The translations under genes and the position numbers were made by a program. The notes under the pieces are model-generated. The model was not told the DNA's origin, did not search any database, and saw only the letters and a program-made list of their open reading frames with translations. Source: Mycocentrospora acerina (taxonomy: Eukaryota > Ascomycota > Dothideomycetes > Pleosporales). Taken from it: DNA of 64,000 bases. Below, piece by piece: positions 53,301-62,972 of the stretch (position 1 is the stretch's first letter; each line of letters starts with the position of its first letter). Location: NCBI GenBank assembly GCA_022701365.1, contig JAKUHH010000396.1:372001-436000 (forward strand). Reading direction: 5' to 3'.

Positions 53301-55729
53301 ATGACGCCAATCGATGAGCCTGCTTCACGCGATGCAGTGCAGCAGAGGGTTCTCGACGTACTGCATGAGACGGTCGAGAAGCTCAGGGCTGCGAGTGCGG
53401 CTTCAGCATCCCAGACGTCTTACTATTGCTCTTCTGTTGACGAGTCAGAGACTATAGCCTGGGCTGTTGAGCATGTGCAGAAAGCAATGTCCAATCTCAA
53501 AATCTTTTGGCGCAATGTTAATGTTTATTCGAGTTCTGAAGAGCCAGAGTACATGCAAGTTGTGGGATTTCAGTTTGTTGTCAGCAACCAGGGTACTATG
53601 AATGATTTTCGTTTATTGAAAAATATTACTAAACGTGGTTTTGGAATTGTCTGACGTGTATTCTTGAATAGGCGTGTTTACTTTCAGTCGGTTTCACATG
53701 ACTAGTGTGGAGGATTTCTTCATTCATGTCCAAAGACTGGGCGAGGCAGACTTGCCGTTTTTTCAACAAGGGATACAGTTGTATGGATCACACAAGGGGT
53801 CTAGTATATATTTACAATACTGACTATGTGTAGTATATTCTCGGAAAGCCAAAAGATTTCTCCCGATCAATCGACGGGTAAAAAGCGAGCGTTCGAAATG
53901 GCAATACGAAGTCGGCCGGATAATCACCTTCCCACTGTCAAGGACATTTGCCAATCTGCAATGGTCTCTGCAATAGCTTTGATTTATACAAGAAAGCCAA
54001 TGTCGACAATAGCTTTTGTCACACTCTTGCAAGCTTTTCTCAGTTCTCCAATGGGTGGTATTCCCCCGTTGCTTCCAGACATATCAGAAAGTAAGATATA
54101 AGACTTTTGTATTGCCTTTCAATGAGACTGGTTGCTAACAAGAACAGGACATATTGGTGTCTCGATATCCCCTCTACGCCCAGACAAAATCTCACCAGTG
54201 TTACACACGACTGTTGAACCATCTTCTGTCAAATTTCTCAGCAAGACTTGTTCGTCTACTCTAAACCTGCGCTTCCCAGGCAAGCTCCCTGCTGTCATGG
54301 CCAATTTCTTCCAAATGGAAATATGGAAACCACATGGAGAATGGCCAGACGCGAGCTCTACTGCCTCAATGTGGGGCTCTTACGACGACCATTCAGAGTC
54401 ATGGTCCGCTGTTGCAATATTTGGAAATCCAGCACTAGCTGCTACGCTCGAAAAGAGTGTATTCTCCACGTTAAGTGCTCATACCTCAGAGATGAAGTCA
54501 TTTGCGTTTCACTGGTCCCAACTACTTCGGTACATCTACGCTATTGGAATCAACGACGTCCGTCTTTCCCTTCGGAACGCGTTGAAGGAACTGGACATTT
54601 TGGTGCGTACCATCATCCGTCCTCTTCTCATATTAATCAAAAAATCAACAACAGAAGAAGAAAAACTAACACTTGCGTAGAAGTACAAAAACACTGCTAA
54701 ACCCACAAGCAGTTTTGCAAGCACATGCACCATGTACCTCAACCACATGGAATGTTACCAGCGACTACTTTCCGTACTCCGCGACGAAGTAGGCATATTT
54801 CCCAAAGCATGGCAATTACATCCGCCCCTCCCCAACTGGATCGACGAGACCCAGAAAGGCCTGCAAAGAGCCCAAGAAGAAACCCACCAAGCCTATGCTG
54901 ATGTGAAGCGAACACGAGAACTGGTAAGTATCAGTAAATTCAAATGCATCCTCTACCATCATCTCGACTAAAAACACATTTCCAGGTGTCCTTCCAACAC
55001 GGGCTAAAGTTAGCACAAACCGGGACCGTCCTCACGATTCTCGCCTCCGTCTTCCTCCCATTGAGTTTTGTCGCGGTAAGCCCCCCCCATCCCCTCCACA
55101 ACAATACATCTCGCAACAACATCGCCCAAAAAAAGAAAATTAAATGATGGAAAGAAAAGAAGAAAAAACATCCCTACTAACACACTCACTGCAAGACCTT
55201 CTTCGGCATGAACACGACCGAGATCAACGCGTCCGCCTGGCCCCTAAAATCCTACTTCCTCTCCGCCCTGCCCCTCGCCGTCCTCACCGTCATCGTCCCC
55301 CTGTTCTTCGTAAAAACACTCGCCTGGCTATCCCGCATGTGGCTCCAGCAACTCAAGCAGATTGATCTTGTCATGGAGTACCCGTTCTTCCTGGTTTTCC
55401 TGCTCAGCATCGCAGCCAGCGTTTTGGATTGCTTGAACAAAGATGTACGACTGCTGCAGATTGTTTACATTGTGCTGTTGAGCGTTGTGTTGTTTCCGCT
55501 GAGTAATCGGATTGTCATCAAGGTTCTTTCGTATCGTAGGAATCCGGGGGGACTGGGGAGGCGTGTTTGGAAGAGGCGGTCGTGGGGGTTGAAGTGTTTG
55601 ATTTATCTTTGCTCGCAGGTTTCGATTCGGCAGCTGCCGTTTTTGGAAACTCCGCTTTATGTCTTGTATTATTTGGATATGTACCTTGTCCGGAGGAAGA
55701 AGGGGCGTGGTGTTAAAAAGACTGCATAG
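53301..55729 (+). CDS. CorA-like Mg2+ transporter-type membrane protein
   Basis: Seven exons: 53301-53592, 53672-53780, 53834-54090, 54148-54602, 54681-54923, 54986-55075 and 55196-55729. All phases agree and give 659 aa. The long N-terminal cytosolic part has no family I recognise (residues 1-420), then a coiled-coil region (ETQKGLQRAQEETHQAYADV) leads into membrane helix 1 (TVLTILASVFLPLSFVATFF) and the GMN motif, here FFGMNTTEIN, followed by helix 2 (FLSALPLAVLTVIVPLFFV). The GMN selectivity motif defines CorA/Mrs2/Alr channels. Unlike classical CorA, two more hydrophobic segments follow, so the C-terminus is not short. The last intron falls one codon before FFGMN, so unspliced frames separate the helix from the motif. 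Confidence 0.82.
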
Positions 55730-55941
55730 TATGGTTTTTGAATTACAAGTTTAGAATCGCCCTTTATGGAAGAATGGAATCTTTCCAGTGCTCTTAAGAA
55801 TGATTATCACATTCTTATTCGATATCTACGTTATGGATAAGCATTTATTCACCAATCGTAACCATATCTAAAACAAAATCAAAGACATCCTGCACAATCA
55901 ACACAAACCTCTTAATAAAATAAAATAAAGAAGTCACTCCC

Positions 55942-56833
55942 TCACTTCTTCGCCTCAATCGCTTCAAACGCCCCCACCCTCGCCCTCGCATTCTCCCCAA
56001 CCCTCCACCCCTCAATATACTCCTCGACTTCCTCCCTCCCATTCTCCTCCCCAGGAACCGGCTCCCCCCACGTCCCCCAATACGGCACAACCCCCGTCCA
56101 CACCCTCGCCCTCAACTCCTGATCCTTCAAATCCTTCCTCTCCTCGCTCGGCCCGCCAGTCCTCACCTTCGCACTCGCACTCACGATGTGGATCTTGAGT
56201 ACAGACGTGGATGTCATTTCGGCGGAGGAAGGCGGCTGGCGGGATTTTTCCCAGCGCTCGGGGAGGATGTTATTCGTGATGCGCTCGAGGGCGAAGAGTT
56301 TCTCCGGAGCGTCGGTGACGAGAGTGGCGTAGCCGTTTAGGGAAGCGCTGCGGTAGTTGCAGGAGTTGTGGAAGGGGGAGAGGGCGAGGACGAGGCCGTC
56401 GAGGAGGGAGGCGGCGAGGGTGACGGGGAGGCCTTCTTCTTGTTGTTCTTGTTCTTTTCCAGCGTCGCCGGCTTGGCGGAAGAGGCGCCCTGAGACGTAG
56501 CCGTGGAGGTAGATGTCTTGCGGTGTGGAGCTGGGGTCTGCGTCTGGGGAGGAAAAGTTTCCCGTGCAGCCTAGCATGGGGAGGACGACGGGGAAGGGGT
56601 GAGCAGGGTCGACAAAGGAAATGTGGAGGATGGGGGAGGCGTTGACGATGCTGTGGATGGTGGCGTAGTCGTATTTTCCTGCTCAATCATTAGCCATTGA
56701 ACAAATCTATACATTGAGGGGGAAGGGGGGAGGAGATGTAATGATCGACCCAAAAAAAAGACGAAGAAGAAGAAGACAAACCTCTATTCGCCAACCTCCC
56801 CAACTTATTCACGCTCGTCTTGGGGTACTCCAT
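55942..56833 (-). CDS. FMN-binding split-barrel (pyridoxamine-5'-phosphate oxidase-like) protein
   Basis: Exons 56833-56782 and 56678-55942 with a 103-bp intron (GTTTGT donor, GCTAATGAT branch region, GAGCAG acceptor); 262 aa. The spliced N-terminus MEYPKTSVNKLGRLANRGKY continues into DYATIHSIVNASPILHISFV, the opening of the flavin-binding split-barrel fold of the PNPOx-related family. The block HNSCNYRSASLNGYATLVTD is the other conserved part. Function is probably a flavin-dependent oxidoreductase or flavin/heme-binding protein, not proven. Exon 1 and the upstream promoter are repeated at 57085-57136 beyond the N at 57048, most likely an assembly artefact. Confidence 0.85.
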
Positions 56834-57350
56834 TCTTTCCTTGTTCCCAAATCCTATGACTTGCTTCAATTCTCCTTGTAATCGTACCCTTTATTTTCTC
56901 TCTTGATATCGATCAATTCCTCTCTCTCGCTCTCTCATAATCAAAATCAACAATCAAATAAAACAAGTGAAACAATCAAATCTGTTAATCTTACAATCTC
57001 TCAATCCAACACAACAAGCACCCTTTTATATACACTCCCCCCCCCCCNCGACCCAAAAAAAAGACGAAGAAGAAGAAGACAAACCTCTATTCGCCAACCT
57101 CCCCAACTTATTCACGCTCGTCTTGGGGTACTCCATTCTTTCCTTGTTCCCAAATCCTATGACTTGCTTCAATTCTCCTTGTAATCGTACCCTTTATTTT
57201 CTCTCTTGATATCGATCAATTCCTCTCTCTCGCTCTCTCATAATCAAAATCAACAATCAAATAAAACAAGTGAAACAATCAAATCTGTTAATCTTACAAT
57301 CTCTCAATCCAACACAACAAGCCCCCTTTTATATACACCCCCCCCCCCCC
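56746..57350. repeat. 302-bp direct repeat around an assembly N
   Basis: 56746-57047 and 57049-57350 match at all but two positions (57020/57323 and 57036/57339), both beside the C-run at the copy ends. One N (57048) separates them. This looks like two contigs ending in a poly-C run that overlap but were scaffolded end to end. Confidence 0.9.
57023..57032 (-). promoter_or_regulatory. TATA box of the FMN-binding gene
   Basis: TATATAAAAG on the minus strand, about 190 bp before the ATG at 56833. The same element recurs at 57326-57335 in the duplicated copy. Confidence 0.45.
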
Positions 57351-57988
57351 TCTTCCCCCCGAACAGATGACTCTTAAATCCCCACAACCACCATCCGTAT
57401 CCAGCACCAAAAACACCAACATCGACTAAACAGGTAGTCAAAAACCGCCCCACCCAGTAGTCGGCTGCACCTTCCCCATCCGCGGTTGTCATCGCCGCGG
57501 GGTCAGCGCTAGGTAGATAATACGCTGCACATGATTGGCCGGTGCGATGACGACAGGGCGTGTGCAGCGTGTGTGTTTGCAAGACGTGTGTTTGTGTGTT
57601 TGTACGGCTAGATTTAGTTTGGGGGGAGGAGGGGATAGAGGAGGATAGTGGGGGGTAGAGACGGACGGGGAAAGTGAGATGTGGTGGTGACTCGTTTTGC
57701 TTTAGGTAAATAGGTGGGTAGGTGGGTAGGTATGTGCTTTACAGGAATGAGACGTGTACATATGTATATATGTATGTATATAAAAGTACCTCACTTCACC
57801 ATTTCCTCAAGCACCTTCGTGGAAACTCGCATCCCCCCACTCAATTTGAGAAAAAAAAGAGAAGGGTACTCAAAGCTGTGGAGTGATATTGAAAAAGGGC
57901 GTCAACCGTCTCTCTATTCGCTTACGAATAGGAAGGAAAAAAAAGACTGCCAACTACTTCTGGTGATAACAACAACAAGAATCCACAC
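57351..57988. other. Intergenic spacer, no gene
   Basis: Between the FMN-binding gene's 5' side and the 3' end of the Gid4-like gene. It contains G-rich and TATG-rich stretches only. Confidence 0.5.
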
Positions 57989-60080
57989 TCATCGAAACCC
58001 CCAAGCCCCCACCACACCCCCCTTTGCGCTCTCGAGCTCCAAACACTGATACGGACTACTCATTGGATCGTAATATAGGCCCTCGACCCTCCCGTCGCGG
58101 CGCCTCAGGCAAACGTAGTAAAACCCACTAATGGTAAGCCCACACCCAGAGTCGTCAAACGATGCGTGTGACTCGTCTCCTGCTGCGCGATCGCCATGAT
58201 GGCCTTGCGAGTGATGAACACGTGTGCGCGTGTCTTGCTGCTGGGCGACAGTCGGCAGCCAGGGGTACTGGGCGCTGGTGCTGCTAGTACTACTACTATG
58301 CGTAACGGGTAATTGTTGTTGCTGTTGTTGTTGTTGTTGTTGTTGTGATGGTGGCGGAGGAGGATGCTTGGACGAGTTGAGCGGACGCACAAAACAGCGT
58401 TCTTTCCAGCGCATGAAAATCCACTCTCTCCCCGTATTTGCCCACCATGTCTCACTGCCCAGACACCTGCCCACCTCTTCGTCGCGCAGATCCCGCAGCG
58501 GGGGCAGTTTGCGCCAGTACATGGCGTCGTTTGCGGCGTTGGACTGGAAGCTCTCTGTGAGGAGGGTGTGTTTGCGGAAATCTAGAATCTCGCCCTCGAG
58601 GAAAGTGGTGATGCTGGAGGAGCTGGCGCGCGTGGCCGTGTGGGAGGGCACGTTATACGCTTCCATGGTGGCGCTGAGTGCCATTGAGTCCCAATCTACC
58701 GTGTGGAGGGTGACTTTGACGGGCCAGCGGTCGGGGTGGTGCGCGGCAGTGGCGTGCTGGCAGCCAGAGAGGACGGCGCCAGGAGCGAGCCAGGATGTTG
58801 GGGCGGGAAGGGGGATGGTGGTGGGGTCGGTGAGGAAGTCGGAGGCGGGCGTGGCGTGGTTCTTGCGGAAGAGGCCTGCGTCGCGGGCGTACGCGAGGCT
58901 CTCGTCTGCAGACTCGGAGTAGCGAATGTGGGACAGGTAGCTGACGGTCTGCTCGAGCATGGGCGGCGTCGACGAGGCGCGGTCGAGGTAGCCGCGGCGG
59001 TAGGCGTCGACGCGAGAGGGCACGTCGCGGCGGTCTCTGTTTGGGTCTCTGTTTGGGTCTCTATTTTGGCTTCTGTTCTGGTCTCTGTCGAGCGGCAGGG
59101 AGGTCGGGGGGTACTGGCGCTGCATGGCCACCTGGCGGGTGCTGTTCCACGGGTAGCGCTCCTGGCGGGTTGCGCGCTCGCGCTCCCTCTCTCTCTCACG
59201 CTCCCTTTCGCGCTCGGCCGTGCCCCTCAGCGCCTCGGTCCGCGAACGCGCAGAGAGGCGGTGCTGCCTGCGCTGGGCCTGCGACACGCTCTGGGCGCGG
59301 CGCTCTGAGCTCCAGTGCTCCCTGCCCAGGATGCGCAGGACGTCGGGGCCGGGGTGTTGGGCGGCGAGGATGGCGTCGAGGTTGTTGGTGCTGTTGTTGG
59401 CGTCGGCGTCGGCGTCGGCATCGTGGGCGGGGCTCCAGTCGTACAGCGTGTTCTGGCTGGGGACGCGGTCGCCGTACGCGTCGCTCAGGCGGTTGAGGCG
59501 GTCCATGGAGCGGCGCAGGCGGTCGCGCTGGTCCTGCTGGTCGCGCGAGCGGTGCAGCTGCAGCTGGAAGCGCTCGTCGTGCGCGGCGCGAAGAAAGTGC
59601 AGGCTGATGCGCGCCGAGTTGTTGTTGTCGTTGTTGGTGGTGATGTCGTCGTCGTCGTCTTCTTCCTCGTCTTCCTCGTCTTCCTCGTCGTCGTCGTATT
59701 CGGGCGCGTGGCGGGCGGCTAGATGGTACACGTCGGCCGTGTGGCGGGAACGGCGGGCGGTGTCGGCGGGCGTGCCCAGCGTCGCAGCCAGGTTGATCAC
59801 GTCGCGGTTCAGCGGGGCCAGCGCCGAGATGAAGGATGCGGATGCCGAGGCGGATGTCGAGGCGGACGTCGATGAAGATGCAAGCGCAGATGTAGATGCA
59901 GATGCAGATGCGGATGGCGGGTGCGAGGCCTCGGGGTCCTGGGCAGGCCAGCCTACGTCAGCGCGACCCTCTCACCGTGTCTCTCTCCATCGTGCCGCCG
60001 AGGCGCTGGCAGCCGGCGACGAGGGAGAGGAAGGGGGGAAGGAGGGGGGAGAGGCCTACAGGCGAGTTGGCGGGCGGCAT
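57989..60080 (-). CDS. Vid24/GID4-domain protein (GID/CTLH ubiquitin ligase receptor)
   Basis: The main exon 59938-57989 has no ATG at its start, so an upstream exon is needed. The likely one begins at ATG 60080; two in-frame splices are possible, ending at 60060 (121-bp intron, 656 aa, preferred) or 59976 (37-bp intron, too short). The C-terminal half is the Vid24 beta-barrel: GAVLSGCQH, WPVKVTLHTVDWDSMALSAT, FLEGEILDFRKHTLL, TWWANTGREWIFMRWKERCF and ISGFYYVCLRRRDGRVEGLY. GID4 recognises N-degrons of gluconeogenic enzymes. The N-terminal 340 residues are low complexity with Asp/Glu runs, ERERER repeats and Arg/Gln-rich stretches; a QQQ insert interrupts the barrel, which is much longer than yeast Gid4. 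Confidence 0.85.
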
Positions 60081-60657
60081 GGCTCGTCGTCTCCGTCGTC
60101 TCCGTTGTCTCCGTTGTTTGCGTTGTTTGCGTTGCCGGTGTCGTCTCAATGTGGAGCTGCACTTCACGCCCTGGGTGTGTCAGAGAGTGGTGAGGTGAGC
60201 AACAAGCACTGCAGCGACAAGACACGCCTCCCCTCGGCGAAACAACGTCAAACACATACGAGAAGCCCAGCCGGCCATGATGCCTGTCGTTCCCGCCCTG
60301 CCTGCCTAGCTGCGAGCCATACAACGAGAGAGACGCCAGATTGTGGCGCAAACACCTTGTGCTGCTGCTGCTGCCCCTCTCTTATCGCAATGCACATGGG
60401 CTATGGCGAGATCTGGGGAAAGCCTGCCTAGCCGTCCTGCACAATCCACCACCTCACGTCCTCACGTTCCGCCTAGTTTTGTACCTAGGCAGGTCTCCCA
60501 TCCTGTCTGCCATGGATGTGATGATGGATGATCCGTGCGGATCCTCACAAATACCAACAACTTTGCCTTTTTTTATTATTATTCACTATTACAGCAAATG
60601 CTTTTTCACATGCAAAGTTGTCACAAAGACGTTAAGCACGAGATGATTGAATAACAG

Positions 60658-60839
60658 AGTGAGTGAATGTAATAGTAAGTAAATATTGGAGAGAGTAAAT
60701 ACTAGAGTAAGTAGATAACAAAGTGACTGAATATCAGAATGATTGAATACCACAGCAAGTAAATAACAGAGTGACTGAATATCAGAACGATGGAATACCA
60801 CACAACAAGTGAATACCACAGTAAATATCAGAGTGAGTG
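60658..60839. repeat. Degenerate minisatellite, unit about 48 bp
   Basis: Two clear units (about 60718-60765 and 60766-60815) share AACARAGTGACTGAATATCA and GGAATACCACA-like parts; flanking sequence shows older partial copies built from GAGTGA, GTAAATA and GAATA elements. Confidence 0.75.
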
Positions 60840-61374
60840 GTGTTTTTTATTTTGTTTCTCAAGTGTTCGTTTTTTATATTAGATCTACTTGAATAGAAGC
60901 TTTCACCTCTCCAGCGTCGTTTTCATCGCTCCACCAGGGAGCAAAAAAAGGAGGACGAATCCTATTTCAAAAAAGACCCCTCCGCTTTGCATCCAGAATT
61001 TCTCGAATCAACAGAGCGAGCAAGACATGGTGTTTTCCCCTCCAAGAGAAGTTGCTAGGGCCCGTGTTTGCTCCGCACGCAGAGTACCACATGCCAGCCA
61101 GGGTTCGCCACGGACGAACTCCCGTCTCAACCTCTCCCTCGGGGGGTTTCCCACCTCTCCTCTTTTCTCTTCGTCGACCCGGCGTCCTTTCCGCGCAGGG
61201 GAGGAAACACAGCTATTACACCGGCATCACAGATGCTCAGCGTGTACATAACTTTTGTCGCCCGCCAACTCAGTCCTGTTCCCGCCAGTTCTGAGCAGCC
61301 TTCCAGGAAAGACTCATGTGCACGTGTCGTCATGATAAATAAAAAAAGAAGAAGAAGAAGAGGCCTCTGGGGCT

Positions 61375-61401
61375 CTCAATCTCTCTCTCTCTCTCTCTCT
61401 T
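61375..61401. repeat. CT-dinucleotide microsatellite
   Basis: About ten uninterrupted CT units after a short imperfect lead-in. Confidence 0.9.
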
Positions 61402-61928
61402 TTTGATGAAACACGCCCCCAATAAAGTCCCCCCGAGAAGAAAAAAAATAAAGGCGACATTAAACAAATAAAGCAAACGAAGGGGGGTCCCTGACCTCAT
61501 AGCCGCGAGGCTGTCCGTGTATCTTCCTGTGATAAATGCTGACAATGCAAACCTCCCAGAGATGCTTGTGACAAACAAAAGGCAGAAAGGAGGGCATCGA
61601 GCCCGTCATCATGCGTAATGTGTGAAATGGGGAAAGGAAAAAAAAGAAAAAAAAGACTAAGCGCTCGCTAAGACAAAGAGGTATCAAAAAATGGAAAGAA
61701 AAGAAAGATAAGCAACGCTAAGTTGAAAACGCCGTCCCATGCTCTGTAGTGATGATGATAATATCGTTCGTCTCGTGTCAGGGCGTCGTGTCGAGGGTTG
61801 TGCACAACCAGGGAGGGGAAAAAATTGTCGGACGGGCCAAGTCCGCGCTTCCCAGCTTCGATTCGACACAGAGGACAATGGGCTGCACGCTACTAGAGTT
61901 TGTCGCTCTCTTTCTCAACAGCGTCCAC

Positions 61929-62972
61929 CTATGTGAAGGCGGCGTACTGCGGCGCGAACCCACTGTCCCATCCGAATCCACCGCCGTAACCGTGTACGGC
62001 GCTTCCGCACTGCTGGGCCAGCACGCTGGGCAGGGGAAGGCAAGGGATCGGGGAAATGGCCGGAGGCGGGCTGTAGTACACGCTCGTCGTGTGGAATGGC
62101 TGGCTGAACGACGGCGTTGGCGACGGAAGCTGGATAGCCTCGAATCCGGTCGTGCCCATTGTGCTCCAGAATGACTGCTGCGTTTCACTGCATGTCGTGA
62201 TGGTCGGGCTGGGCGTCGAAGGGATTACGCGCCAAGTGTCCACCGGCTGGGGGTGGGCAATCGGGCATGGCTGCCACCAGTTGGACGCGGCGTGGGAGCT
62301 GGGGAGGAGCGGGGCGGGGCGGACAACGTCAACGATCCTGGGTGGGGGAGGCAGGAGCGGGTGGAAAAGTCCCATGATGGCGCTCTTGACATCCTCACCC
62401 CTTCCCTCGAGAAGCTCGCCTGCACCCTCTTCCTCGAGTCCCTCCAGTGCCTTGACTCCCGTGCGGAACACGTAGCGGTTGACGGCCTGCACAAATGCTT
62501 CCTGGAGCTTCTTCAGCTGCTGCTCTTTCTCGGCCCATTCCCAGGTGCTGGCTGCCGTGTCGACCGAGTAAATGTCCTTGTGGTACTCGATCAGCGACTC
62601 GATGGTCTCGGGCGTAAGCTTGAATGCAACCTCATGCTGTGAGACCATGTCGACGTGCACAACATATGCCTCAATGTGGATCAGCTGGTAGTTGAACAGT
62701 GCCTCGACCAGGGGGTTCGAGTCTTTGCGAAGTTCCGAATCCGGAGCCTTTGGTACCATGATGCTGCACAACGACCACATGGCGTTGGCTCCCGACAATG
62801 TTTCCGTCAGGCACCGTGTGTGTTGCTGCACGCTGTTGAGTGGCCGCTTGACTCGGTTTATCCGCTTCAGTGTCTGTGTTAGCCATGGCTCGGCCTTTGA
62901 CGCTAGGACGACGTTGACGGTTGATCGTGGCGCAAAGGCCGCGGCCGAGGCGGGTAGTAACGAGATGGGCAT
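61929..62972 (-). CDS. Uncharacterised protein, 347 aa
   Basis: Single exon. The ATG at 62972 is preferred; upstream in-frame codons to 63080 would add a hydrophobic leader but include no better start. Residues 1-190 look helical and globular (RINRVKRPLNSVQQHTRCLT, NPLVEALFNYQLIHIEAYVV, STWEWAEKEQQLKKLQEAFV), while the C-terminal 150 residues are Pro/Ser/Thr-rich with a Gly/Tyr-rich end (HGYGGGFGWDSGFAPQYAAF). No membrane helix and no known domain. It may be a lineage-restricted protein with a disordered tail. Confidence 0.7.
   Translation of the reverse strand: MPISLLPASAAAFAPRSTVNVVLASKAEPWLTQTLKRINRVKRPLNSVQQHTRCLTETLSGANAMWSLCSIMVPKAPDSELRKDSNPLVEALFNYQLIHIEAYVVHVDMVSQHEVAFKLTPETIESLIEYHKDIYSVDTAASTWEWAEKEQQLKKLQEAFVQAVNRYVFRTGVKALEGLEEEGAGELLEGRGEDVKSAIMGLFHPLLPPPPRIVDVVRPAPLLPSSHAASNWWQPCPIAHPQPVDTWRVIPSTPSPTITTCSETQQSFWSTMGTTGFEAIQLPSPTPSFSQPFHTTSVYYSPPPAISPIPCLPLPSVLAQQCGSAVHGYGGGFGWDSGFAPQYAAFT

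Larger units (their letters stand above)
60081..61928. other. 1.8-kb spacer with a degenerate minisatellite
   Basis: Upstream of the Gid4-like gene and downstream of the next minus-strand gene. It holds a diverged repeat array (60658-60839) and a CT run (61375-61401). No gene is supported. Confidence 0.5.

Noticed and set aside
56746..57350. Long terminal repeats of a mobile element
   Set aside because: The copies are separated by one N only, contain a host exon, and have no target-site duplication or element between them.
59220..60431. 403-codon plus-strand open frame
   Set aside because: Antisense to the Gid4-like gene; Ser/Arg-rich with long serine runs created by the acidic and Asn repeats on the other strand.
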